Positions 41,724 through 50,473 of a stretch of 64,000 nucleotides of DNA are shown piece after piece. The stretch comes from Caballeronia mineralivorans PML1(12) (GTDB taxonomy: Bacteria; Pseudomonadota; Gammaproteobacteria; Burkholderiales; Burkholderiaceae), in the NCBI RefSeq assembly GCF_001028175.1, contig NZ_AEJF01000108.1, forward strand, positions 1 to 64,000, read 5' to 3'. The notes beneath the pieces were generated by a model. The model was not told the origin of the DNA and searched no databases. It was given only the letters and a program-made list of their open reading frames with translations. The position numbers and the translations under genes are program-made. Positions within the stretch are counted from its first letter, which is position 1; each line of letters starts with the position of its first letter.

Positions 41724-43175
41724 TCAGAATGGGTACGGCTGTCCCGCTGGCTCGATCGTAATCCACTTGAGTTCGGTGAATTCGTCGATGACCGCACGTC
41801 CGTCGAAGCGGCCGTACCCGCTTTGCTTCATTCCCCCGTACGGCGCCTGCGCTTCGTTTTGCACCGTAGCACCATTGATGTGTACGCAGCCGGCATCGAT
41901 TCTGCGTGCGACAGCCAAGGCACGGGTCACGTCGCGCCCAAAGACGGCGGACGACAAACCATACGCGGTATCATTGGCTACTCTCACTGCCTCCTCGACT
42001 CCAGATACCCGTACAACCGTTGTGACGGGACCAAAGGTTTCCTCGTCGTAAATCGCCATCGTCGGATCTACGTGGTCGACGATCGTGGGTCGCATGACTG
42101 CGGCGGCTGCTTCGCCCCCTGTCACCACCTTCGCGCCTTTCGACAACGCATCGTTGATGAGCGAATTGATTCGCTTACCCGATTCCGCGCTGACCAACGG
42201 GCCAACTACGCATTCGGCACCGGTGGCCGGGTCGCTGACCGGCAGTTCGTTTGCGCGCGCGGCAAAACGGGTAACAAACTGGTCGGCGACCTTTTCGTCG
42301 ACGACGAATCGCTCGGTCGACATGCAGATTTGACCCTGGTACAGAAACGACCCGAATGTTGCCGCATTGACGGCCGCGTCGATGTCCGCGTCGTCGAGTA
42401 CAACAAATGGCGCTTTGCCGCCCAGTTCAAGCAGGCAGCGCTTTAGCTGGCTCGCCGCTTTCTCTGCAATGATTCGACCTACTCGCGTTGAACCGGTGAA
42501 GTTGATTCGGCGAACTGCGGGGTGAGCGATTAGCGCGTCGATGACTTGTGGTGAATCTTCAGTAGCGCAGGTGACAAAGTTCAGCACGCCAGGGGGAAAA
42601 CCCGCTTCGTAGAGACTCTGTGCGACGGCTAGGTGAGTCGCCGGACTGGTCTCGGACGCCTTGAACACGACGGTGTTGCCGCAAATCAACGGGTATGCGA
42701 TCGCGCGGGCAGCAAGGAGTACTGGACCGTTCCACGGGACGATGCTTAAGACGACACCTACTGGATGCCGCTCCGTAAAGGAGAGCGTGTCAGGCTTATT
42801 AGTAGGAATTGTTTCACCTTGAATTTGCGTCGCTAACGCGGCTGCCTCGCGAAAGAGAGCGGCGGACCCCATGACGTTGAAGTCGGACCACAGGTTAGAT
42901 GCGCCTATCTCGTTGGCCATTGTCTCGCGCAGAGAGAGAAGCTTGCCTTCGAGAATGTCCGCTGCCTTCAATAGTAGGCGACGACGCTCTGAAGGGCCCA
43001 CCTTACTCCAACTGCCTAACGCTGCTCGCGCCGAGTCCGCTGCGGCGATCGCGTCTGCAACGGTCGCCGCTGCGCCTACCGTGACCACGCTGCCCGAAAC
43101 CGGGTGGTAACGTGAGAATGTTTTACCGTCTCCAGCGTCTTTGGTTTCGTTATCTATGACGAGTTGCGTCTTCAA
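41724..43175 (-). CDS. nagF: salicylaldehyde dehydrogenase (NagF/NahF-like)
   Basis: A 483-residue NAD-dependent aldehyde dehydrogenase with NahF-type blocks: VGPSERRRLLLKAADILE, ATQIQGETIPTNK, GQICMSTERFVVDE (catalytic Cys), CLLELGGKAPFVVLDDADID (Glu base) and QAPYGGMKQSGYGRFDGRAV. Length equals NahF (483). It converges on the nag operon and lies 33 bases downstream of an aryl-alcohol dehydrogenase gene, so it would feed salicylate (or another benzoate) to the hydroxylase. A fragment of a close paralogue remains at 52327-52582. Confidence 0.85.
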   Translation of the reverse strand: MKTQLVIDNETKDAGDGKTFSRYHPVSGSVVTVGAAATVADAIAAADSARAALGSWSKVGPSERRRLLLKAADILEGKLLSLRETMANEIGASNLWSDFNVMGSAALFREAAALATQIQGETIPTNKPDTLSFTERHPVGVVLSIVPWNGPVLLAARAIAYPLICGNTVVFKASETSPATHLAVAQSLYEAGFPPGVLNFVTCATEDSPQVIDALIAHPAVRRINFTGSTRVGRIIAEKAASQLKRCLLELGGKAPFVVLDDADIDAAVNAATFGSFLYQGQICMSTERFVVDEKVADQFVTRFAARANELPVSDPATGAECVVGPLVSAESGKRINSLINDALSKGAKVVTGGEAAAAVMRPTIVDHVDPTMAIYDEETFGPVTTVVRVSGVEEAVRVANDTAYGLSSAVFGRDVTRALAVARRIDAGCVHINGATVQNEAQAPYGGMKQSGYGRFDGRAVIDEFTELKWITIEPAGQPYPF

Positions 43176-43208
43176 GTTTCTGCTCCTGTAACCCAGATTG
43201 AGCCAGTT

Positions 43209-44324
43209 TTACTGGCCTTCAAACATCAGTACCGGCTTGATCGTCGCTCCGCTCTCACTGTCCTTCATCGCCTCGTTGACTTGGTCGAAACGATATTGCT
43301 TGATGAGCCTGTCGAACGGGAAACGTCCTTGGCGGTACAGCTCGATGAGAGTGGGGATGAAACGGTGCGAAAGGGCGTCGCCCTGAACGATGCCCATGAT
43401 TCGTCGGCTGGGAATCATGACGTCGTTAATATTCAGCGAAACCTCAGTGCCGATTTTGGTGGCACCCACGATTCCACACGTGCCGAAGATTGACAGACTG
43501 TCAACTGCTTGACGAAGCACCTCGGGCCGCCCACTGCATTCCAGTGTAAAGTTCGCACCACCCCCGGTGAACTCGCGGATCGCCTCAACCGGGTTAGCCA
43601 GTTTCGGGTTGACAGTGTGTGTGGCGCCAAGCTGAAGTGCCAATTCGAGCCGATTTGGCACGATATCGACGGCGATAATGGTAGTCGCGCCTGCTACTCT
43701 GGCAGCCATGATGGCGGCCAGTCCGACTGCCCCTGTCCCGAACGCCGCAAAGCTTGAGCCCGCTGATACTTTCAGAGAGTTCAGCACGGCGCCGGCACCC
43801 GTCTGGATACCGCAACCCAAAGGGGCGAGCAGTTCCAGTGGGATGTCTTTGGGAACCTTGATAACGTTGCGATCGCTTGCGAGTGCATAGGTTGAGAATG
43901 AAGATTGGCCAAAGAAATGACCGTGGACGGAATGTCCCGCGCAATCGCAGAGGCCACTCGTACCATCTTCTCGCGCTCCTCCGAAATTCAGAGGTGCCAT
44001 GTTTTCGCAGTATGCAGGGTGCCCGGACACGCATGTATCGCAATGTCCGCAAGACATGTATGTCATCACGACGTGATCGCCCGGCACAACTCGCGTTACC
44101 TCGCTGCCGACGGCCTCGACAATTCCGGCACCTTCGTGACCGAGTACAAGTGGGAGTGGCGTGGTAAACAACTGGTCACGGATGACCATGTCCGTGTGGC
44201 AAACACCAGTGGCAACTATCTTGACAACTACTTCGTGTGGTTGCGGATCTCCGAGAGTGAGTTGTTCGAGCGTGAGAGCACCGCCCGCGGTGCGGACGAT
44301 GGCTGCAGTAATCTGTTGTGGCAT
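43209..44324 (-). CDS. zinc-dependent aryl-alcohol dehydrogenase
   Basis: A 371-residue medium-chain dehydrogenase of the benzyl-alcohol dehydrogenase (XylB-like) group. The N-terminal block GVCHTDMVIRDQ gives the catalytic zinc Cys, GHEGAGIVE the His, and CGHCDTCVSGHPAYC the structural zinc loop. The cofactor motif FGTGAVGLAAIMAARVAGA is intact. I used the ATG at 44324, with AGGAG upstream; a longer frame upstream lacks family similarity. With the next gene it would convert a benzylic alcohol such as salicyl alcohol to the acid. Confidence 0.87.
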   Translation of the reverse strand: MPQQITAAIVRTAGGALTLEQLTLGDPQPHEVVVKIVATGVCHTDMVIRDQLFTTPLPLVLGHEGAGIVEAVGSEVTRVVPGDHVVMTYMSCGHCDTCVSGHPAYCENMAPLNFGGAREDGTSGLCDCAGHSVHGHFFGQSSFSTYALASDRNVIKVPKDIPLELLAPLGCGIQTGAGAVLNSLKVSAGSSFAAFGTGAVGLAAIMAARVAGATTIIAVDIVPNRLELALQLGATHTVNPKLANPVEAIREFTGGGANFTLECSGRPEVLRQAVDSLSIFGTCGIVGATKIGTEVSLNINDVMIPSRRIMGIVQGDALSHRFIPTLIELYRQGRFPFDRLIKQYRFDQVNEAMKDSESGATIKPVLMFEGQ

Positions 44325-44918
44325 GAAATGTCTCCTGGGGAATCGCGTCGGGTCGGCTTTCGGGAGCAGTAATTTTTTTGCGAATAGGCTGCCGCCGCTG
44401 CTCTGTTTCTTCGAGAGATCACTGACCGAAGTTTGACGCATCAATCGTTTTATGCATGCACGGCGTCAGCTTTGCTCGGTGGTGTCGACTTACAAATAAT
44501 GGACGACAGTGGACGTTGGGCCAATAAAGCCACGCTTAATTGGCATATTCACGGGGTGAATATTGCTTCGTCGGGAGGAGCGCGATGGATAGGCCTCGCA
44601 AGGTTCGCCGTACCTTCCTGGCTGGCAGGTTTGGCGGTAATGACGCACGAGGCAAGCGGGACCTTGGAAGTAACGCGACCAGCCGAATTTTCAAGGATAG
44701 CGACCAAGTGAACCGATGAGCCTTTTCGTCTAGTTCAGGTATCTCGGCGTAGACGTCGACACATTGCCTCGTGCACCTAGCGGGTGAAGCTGCTGGCTCT
44801 AGTCGGCTCACCGCTCTGCTAGGTTGGCAGTTCGGGAGATGCACATGGGCCGCCCCATTGCAGGTACTGGTGTAGAGCCGCTTCCATATCTTGTGGCGAT
44901 GATCTGCTGCGGTTCGTT
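44325..44918. other. intergenic, nothing recognised
   Basis: Upstream region of the aryl-alcohol dehydrogenase. A short basic open frame around 44585-44710 on the plus strand does not resemble a known protein. No NahR-type box is visible here. Confidence 0.3.
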
Positions 44919-44998
44919 TTAGTTTTCGACCCAATCCACCATCCGCAGCAGCATATCGTGAGCTTCGTCAGGTGGCACGAAACACGGATAAGGTTGAC
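44919..44998 (-). pseudogene. tannase-family C-terminal scrap
   Basis: A minus-strand frame ends YPCFVPPDEAHDMLLRMVDWVEN and stops. The intact tannase-family lipoprotein at 50474-52189 has YLPPDKAHDVLLQLVDWVEN at the equivalent place and then continues. Only about 25 residues remain. The similarity is short but distinctive. Confidence 0.6.
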
Positions 44999-45068
44999 CT
45001 AGTCTCATGCCTAGACTATGGCCGAAATCGCTGCGGAGGTGGGTGAGGAAGACGTCTTCGTCGTCTGA

Positions 45069-46379
45069 TCACGAAAGGGATACGTGTCGCGTTTCGCGCA
45101 TGCAAAGCATGCCAATAAGGCCTACCGCTGAGGCTACGGATACATACGCGCCTACCCAACTCAAACCGCCGTGTGCGGCTAGCAACTGAGCGATATATGG
45201 CGCGACCGACGCTCCAAGGATACCGCCCAAGTTGTAGGAAACGCCCGCCCCGGTGTATCGGACGTTTGTCGGAAAGAGTTCTGGTAGCAGGGCGCCCATC
45301 GGGGCGAACGTTGCACCCATCAGGAACAACTGAATGACGAGGAAAAGCAGGATCAGCGTAGTGGAGCCACTTCCGAGAAGCGGCTCCATCAAGAATCCCG
45401 ACAGAATAGCTGCAGTAATGCCCGCGATCATCACAGGTTTTCTGCCGCAACGGTCTGATGCCCACGCCGCGAGCGGTGTAGCGAGCGCCATAAATACCAC
45501 TGCAATGCAAAGCAGGCCGAGAAAGGTCTGACGTGGCATGTGCAGCACCGACACGCCGTACGAGAGGGAAAACGTGGTGGAGTTGTAAAACAACGTGTAA
45601 CAAGGCACCATCGCCAACGCCCCGAGCAGAGTGGGGAGCCAATGTTTCGAGAGGAGTTCTGCGCTTGGGACCTTTATACATTCGCGCTTCTCAATTGCGG
45701 CGCGGAAGGCGGGCGTTTCGGCAATCTTGAGACGGACGTACAGACCCAACACAACGAGGACTGCGCTGACGAGAAAGGGAACTCGCCACCCCCAGTCGCG
45801 AAACTGGTCGTCAGTCAGTGTCAACGATAGCGCAAAGAAAAGGCCGTTCGAAGCAAGGAAGCCGATTGACGGGCCCAGTGCGGGAAACATGCCGTACCAG
45901 CCACGCTTACCCGCGGGAGCGTTTTCTGTGGCGAGCAGTGAGGCACCTCCCCATTCACCGCCCAAGCCTATACCTTGACCGAAACGGAGCGCGCATAGCA
46001 GAACCGGTGCGAGACTCCCGATCGAGTTGTAGCCAGGTAAAAAGCCGATCAAAGTGGTTGACGTGCCCATCACCAGGAGTGAACCAACTAACGTCGACTT
46101 CCGGCCGATGCGATCACCAAAGTGACCGAACAAAAATGATCCTATAGGACGGGCAATGAAGGCGATCCCGAACGTCACAAATGCCGACAGGGCTTGCGCG
46201 GTTGCCGATCCCCGTGGGAAAAATACCGGGCCGATAACTAACGCAGCGGCTGTCGCATAGACGTAGAAGTCATAGAATTCGATGGCTGTACCTATAAAGC
46301 TCGCGAACAATATCTTCGTACTCCTATTTTGTTGTTTGACGGAGTTTACTTTTGTAGTAGGTACAGATGAGACTGACAT
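45069..46379 (-). CDS. MFS transporter, MHS family
   Basis: A 436-residue transporter with about 12 membrane segments. Motifs: FIGTAIEFYDFYVYATAAAL near the N-terminus, GHFGDRIGRKSTLVG in the 2-3 loop (GDRxGRK) and GQGIGLGGEWGGASLLATE in segment 5, a hallmark of the MHS family. It lies upstream of the aryl-alcohol and aldehyde dehydrogenase genes on the same strand, about 740 bases away, and probably imports an aromatic or organic acid for the nag pathway. It resembles but is clearly distinct from the MHS transporter at 1372. Confidence 0.87.
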   Translation of the reverse strand: MSVSSVPTTKVNSVKQQNRSTKILFASFIGTAIEFYDFYVYATAAALVIGPVFFPRGSATAQALSAFVTFGIAFIARPIGSFLFGHFGDRIGRKSTLVGSLLVMGTSTTLIGFLPGYNSIGSLAPVLLCALRFGQGIGLGGEWGGASLLATENAPAGKRGWYGMFPALGPSIGFLASNGLFFALSLTLTDDQFRDWGWRVPFLVSAVLVVLGLYVRLKIAETPAFRAAIEKRECIKVPSAELLSKHWLPTLLGALAMVPCYTLFYNSTTFSLSYGVSVLHMPRQTFLGLLCIAVVFMALATPLAAWASDRCGRKPVMIAGITAAILSGFLMEPLLGSGSTTLILLFLVIQLFLMGATFAPMGALLPELFPTNVRYTGAGVSYNLGGILGASVAPYIAQLLAAHGGLSWVGAYVSVASAVGLIGMLCMRETRHVSLS

Positions 46380-47441
46380 TTTTAGGTTCTCCGAGGCGTG
46401 GCTACGTCTGTTCTTGTGGTGGTGTAGAGGTTGTCCGACCGGCGTGCCAGTGACAACGGTCTGCGATCGAATCAGGGCTGAACGAGGCAGATGTCGTCGA
46501 CGGCGGATTCAAGTGTTCGCAGCGTTAAATTTATACATGAAATATATTGTGCATATGTAGAAATATGATCAGGATAGTTCCTGATAGGGTAAATGCGTAT
46601 AACTGGCGCAGGCCTCGTTTTCCATGAAATATGGCGATTAGGTCTTGCCAACGTGCAAAGGCAGTGCCAGCAACTATTTCTTCTGGATTGGTATGAAACA
46701 TAGAATTCGTATGTGAATACTTACCGTTTTCAAATGTTCGCGCAGTCTTCCACATGAGACGGCGATCTTGTTGGCGCGTGTCTTGCAGCTGTTGCACTGG
46801 CTCAGAAGGAATGCACCAAGTGGACGCCAATAGATAACCGCTAACCCTGCAGTGTGCGACGCGTTCATCTGACCAGTGTCTTACTAGAGGCGCGAAAGAC
46901 GGGTTCAGAAACTTGCCGGCGCGTCTCGCGCTGCTCGACGATGTCAATCATTGATGGGGAGGCAGTGGTCGCAAGATCGAGCCGACGGAATCATTACGGT
47001 GGACTTGACATCCGGTTTCCGAGAACACTACCTGGCGCCCTGCATCAGACCGTTAGTGGCTTGTCAACGACTTCCTGGTTAGCGCTGAGCCTGTGGTTGC
47101 CTCTTCGCTGCTGATGGCGGAAATGGCGCGCGAACATCTGTCACACGGTTGGTTGCTTATTGTGTCGCACCCGATGCGGTGTTTCTAATCGGATTCGTGG
47201 TACCGACGATCGTCATTCACGTGGACGAATCGGCTCTTCCAGTGGTGAGCGACGTATAACCCCGTGCTGCGTCGAAGCCAGAGATGAGAGGCGTCCGTAA
47301 CGAGCGTCGTCGATTGCGCGACGCAGTCTTGACGGTTTCTCGCTGTCGTCGTGCATCGACAATAGCAGCATTCCGCTGGCAGAAATCGCGTCGCACGTGT
47401 TTGTTCAACGAAGCACATGCCCACGTCGGACAGCGGTAATA
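46380..47441. other. long non-coding stretch, mostly degraded
   Basis: About 1 kb without a recognisable gene. The part 46500-46570 is A/T-rich (TTTATACATGAAATATATTG) and likely holds the transporter promoter. Several open frames of 60-140 codons exist on both strands, but none has family motifs. The stretch resembles the debris zones elsewhere in the window. Confidence 0.35.
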
Positions 47442-47478
47442 CGCCGGTCGACGTGGGGGTAAGGAGAGCCGACCGGCG
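47442..47478. repeat. inverted repeat, 9-base arms
   Basis: CGCCGGTCG (47442-47450) and CGACCGGCG (47470-47478) are perfect inverted arms around 19 bases (acgtgggggtaaggagagc). There is no gene within 170 bases on either side. It might be a remnant of an operator or of a mobile-element end. Confidence 0.4.
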
Positions 47479-47625
47479 GTTCAGAAACCAGCATGTCCTT
47501 TGGCGACTCGCCATAAGGCGTCGGAGCCATGTCCTATGGTAGATAGCCGCTTTCTTCCGGGCTCAAAGCGAATCAGATCGGGACCCAATTTCCCGCCGGC
47601 CGAAGTAGATCGAACGATGACGCAT

Positions 47626-47648
47626 GCTAGTCGCAGCCCGCGACTAGC
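47626..47648 (-). terminator. hairpin after the ABM gene
   Basis: GCTAGTCGC-agccc-GCGACTAGC has a perfect 9-base-pair stem and a 5-base loop, 5 bases beyond the ABM stop codon. There is no T-tract, but position and stem strength suggest termination of the epimerase-ABM pair. Confidence 0.5.
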
Positions 47649-47653
47649 AATCT

Positions 47654-47959
47654 TCAATCAGACGATGTTGCGACGAGGTCGAAGTGCTCGACCTGAGGTG
47701 CGCAGGCGAAGTAGGGGTCGACAATGCTTCGCCACTCAACGGCTGCGAGGGTGCCCCGAAAGCCGAGTGTGTGGTCCTCCAAGCTATCCCATTCGATCTG
47801 AAGGATATAACGCTCCGGTGATTCGACGCTTCGCCGCAATGAGTAGTGGCGAAAGCCCCTTGCTTTTGCGATGACCGTCTCGACACCGCGTCGCACGGCT
47901 TGCTCAAACTCTGCTTGTTGGCCGGGATAGGTGAGCAGATCCGCTAGTTCGAGAATCAT
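47654..47959 (-). CDS. ABM-domain monooxygenase-like protein
   Basis: A 101-residue ABM protein starting MILELADLLTYPGQQAEFEQA. The middle reads RGFRHYSLRRSVESPERYIL and EWDSLEDHTLGFRGT, matching short ABM enzymes that act on quinones or phenols. I chose this ATG because it gives the family start and has AGGA six bases upstream. It lies 17 bases after the epimerase stop, so the two are probably co-transcribed. It is a second ABM protein in the window, not closely similar to that at 31390. Confidence 0.8.
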   Translation of the reverse strand: MILELADLLTYPGQQAEFEQAVRRGVETVIAKARGFRHYSLRRSVESPERYILQIEWDSLEDHTLGFRGTLAAVEWRSIVDPYFACAPQVEHFDLVATSSD

Positions 47960-47976
47960 GGAGGGTCCTATTTGGT

Positions 47977-48900
47977 TCATGGGGACAGATGGGAGTCGTG
48001 TCGTGTGGGCATTTCGTTCAAGATCCACGATGTGACCGACGCGTGTTGAGGCGACCATCCCAGATCGTGCCGCGCGCGCTTGGCGCGGACGCGGCTGTTG
48101 CTGCCGAGCGAGTAGAAGGCAAGCGGTTCGCTCCAGCGGCTTGCGGCTTCTTCGGCGTCGAGCGACTCAACGGTGCCTAGCCCGAGCCTTGTCGCGATTG
48201 CCGCCCCAATCTCGGCGAAGGAAGCCTCTCCGTTCTCCACAAAATAGAATGCGCCGCTCGTCGCGTTGTCAAACGCGAGCAGATAGAGCGCGGTGACGTC
48301 GTCGATATGGACATTCGACCACCGATTTGCGCCTTTGCCGACGATCTGCACCACGCCATTTTCGCGCGCGTTCTGGACCAGAGAAGGGATCTGTATGCTG
48401 AGCGGATTGATTCCACGCCCAACTCCATAAATGAGGCTGGGACAGATCACAGCCGACCGGATGCCGCGATCTGCCGCGCCGAGAATGAACTGGTTCAGCG
48501 CATGCCTGGGCTGTTTGAGCGGCTCGACGACGAACGGCGTGTCTTCATCAAATATCGCATCCGCGGTCCACTCGCCGCGGGCATCGTCGCCGATCACACT
48601 TGACCCGCTCGTATGCAGAAATACTTTGCCCGACCCTTGTAGGGCTTCGAGCATGGCTTCTACCGATTCAAGGTCGTCGGCACTTGCGGTGTTGATCACA
48701 CCGTCGGCGGCTCTTGCTTCGAATTTGAGCAGATCGACATCGGCAAGCGATCCGAAGACCGGCTCGATTCCGGCGTTACCGACCAGTTCGGCGTTAGCTG
48801 GCGAACGAACGAGTCCGCGCACACGATGCCCCGCGTCCTTCAGCGCCGCGGCGACGCTGCCACCGATGTATCCGGTTGCGCCTGTAAGGAAGATGTTCAT
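47977..48900 (-). CDS. NAD-dependent epimerase/dehydratase (extended SDR)
   Basis: A 307-residue extended short-chain dehydrogenase. The N-terminal GATGYIGGSVAAALKDAGH is the NAD-binding motif. The segment SLIYGVGRGINPLSIQIPSL marks the YxxxK-equivalent zone, although a canonical Tyr-x-x-x-Lys is not evident, as is common in atypical members (YwnB/NmrA-like or dihydroflavonol-reductase-like). VHIDDVTALYLLA is a typical later block. The ATG at 48900 gives the usual start. Followed closely by an ABM gene. Substrate unknown. Confidence 0.82.
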   Translation of the reverse strand: MNIFLTGATGYIGGSVAAALKDAGHRVRGLVRSPANAELVGNAGIEPVFGSLADVDLLKFEARAADGVINTASADDLESVEAMLEALQGSGKVFLHTSGSSVIGDDARGEWTADAIFDEDTPFVVEPLKQPRHALNQFILGAADRGIRSAVICPSLIYGVGRGINPLSIQIPSLVQNARENGVVQIVGKGANRWSNVHIDDVTALYLLAFDNATSGAFYFVENGEASFAEIGAAIATRLGLGTVESLDAEEAASRWSEPLAFYSLGSNSRVRAKRARHDLGWSPQHASVTSWILNEMPTRHDSHLSP

Positions 48901-49017
48901 TGGTGAGAATCCTTGATGAAGTTGCGGACGGGCCGCGCGCGGCAAATCTATGTTCGGGTCGGCAGACTATCAGCGTCCGTCGACAGCGTATGTTGACGCT
49001 GCTGCCTCCGCCCGCGC

Positions 49018-49114
49018 ACCGCAAATGCCGCAGTGCGGCGGACCCGATTCCGCCGCCTCCGCCCGTGACGACCGCGATCTTGCCTCTGAGCCGCGGGCCA
49101 TCAAGTTTCCTTGT
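49018..49114 (-). pseudogene. SDR oxidoreductase, N-terminal scrap
   Basis: A short minus-strand frame reads LDGPRLRGKIAVVTGGGGGI and on to GSAALRHL, the first beta strand and cofactor loop of a short-chain dehydrogenase. It has no start and no continuation; a stop follows soon. It is just upstream of the epimerase gene and not part of it. Confidence 0.55.
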
Positions 49115-49260
49115 TCTGTGTATGCAAGCCTCTCGAACGTTGGTCGGACGTTCGAGTCATCCGACACGTTAAAGTCTACATTAATTTATATGTGAAGTAT
49201 TAAGTGTACTGGCAAACAGATCGGCAAGTGCGGATCGAAAATGTGGCGACATTGATGTTT

Positions 49261-49472
49261 TTATGCGAATTCCCTATTGTGCTCGGAGAGCGCAGCAATC
49301 TGGATGTCGGCCGGGTAGTACAGATCGCTGCCGCGGGCTGGGCTATAGCCGGCCTTTTCGAGTTGGGCCAGCTCGGCGTACTTGCGGGTGACAAGCAGGT
49401 CCGACTGTGCGAACGAGGCGACCGGAGCGGTGAGCACCGCGGCAATACGGCGGCTTGAATGAGCAACTTCAC
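49261..49472 (-). pseudogene. DUF4148-family protein with frameshift
   Basis: Starts MKLLIQAAVL, then needs a one-base frame change to continue LTAPVASFAQSDLLVTRKYA, ELAQLEKAGYSPARGSDLYY and PADIQIA before stopping. This is the signal peptide and body of small secreted DUF4148 proteins common in Burkholderia. The single shift would destroy the protein unless it is a sequencing error. Confidence 0.7.
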
Positions 49473-50473
49473 GATGACTTACTTCTGAATTCTTTCTGTT
49501 CATGCTGCGAACACGCTTGTTGGTAGCCAGTGAGCCATTCTATTAATTCATTTGATGCGGATAAACAGCTGTCGCCTAGACAATGAAACGAATGGTTCGC
49601 CGCCTCGCACATGGCCGTGACAATGCTCATTAAGGCTGCCGTCTTGCGCCACGTCAATTCCGTTGAACAGAGCGTGGGGTGTTTCTACACCCACCGATCC
49701 ATCTTTTACTTTCCCGTTCACGTGACAGTCGGTGCGCTACGCGTCACTGATCATGAAGCCACAGAGGGTCGTTTTCGACGATCGCGCGGGCGCCAATCGT
49801 CGCCCGATTGCCATCCGCTCGCGCGGTTCGTCACAAATTCGAGCGCGTCCGGCACGACAGTCGGCGCGACTCGCATCTCCCTTCGCAGCACCTCCCCGTC
49901 TCATGGCACCTCTGCGTATGTAGTACCAGTTTCACAAGCGAAGCGCTAACCGAGCCCGCTCAGAACGCGATGCGCCGTCATCTCGCGGCACTTTTCGTTG
50001 TCGTCATAGGGTTTGCCCTAGCCGGTTCTCCACCTATAGAGTGTTTTATATGCGCACACTATATTTCTTCCGTAAAACTTGCATTGCTGGCCATCGCCTC
50101 ATGTCTGTTCTGTCGGGTCGACCGATAACAAATAAATAGTACGAACATTATGGGATACCTGCCTATGTCTGCATTGCCCTTTTTCGACAACGCAGGCTGG
50201 GCTGTCGTGGGTAGGCGCACGTATCGATTGCATCGGCCGCCGGATTACTCGGCATGCTCGCAATGAACGAAACGAAGACCGTCTCCCTTTCCTGAAGCGG
50301 GAACGTTCAGCCATTGCTCTCGTATGCGTATCTTGCGCAGAGGTCATCTAGCCTCTCACTTATTGCCGCATCATCCTTCCGCATTCATCAACGTTCTAAA
50401 TCGACGTAGGCCGAAATTTGCTGACGTCTGCTCCCAAGAAAATACCGAATTAAGTCAGCCTCAAGGAGACGAC
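49473..50473. other. intergenic, nothing recognised
   Basis: About 1 kb upstream of the tannase-family gene. It must contain that gene's promoter; A/T-rich sequence near 50040-50150 is the best candidate. No open frame resembles a known protein. Confidence 0.3.

Noticed and set aside
46531-46947. A minus-strand open frame of 138 codons upstream of the MHS transporter
   Set aside because: No family similarity, mixed composition and an improbable overlap with the A/T-rich promoter region.
187-47490. The 11-mer GGTTCAGAAAC near 187, 46904 and 47479
   Set aside because: Flanking bases do not match and there is no element structure; chance recurrence in 64 kb is plausible.
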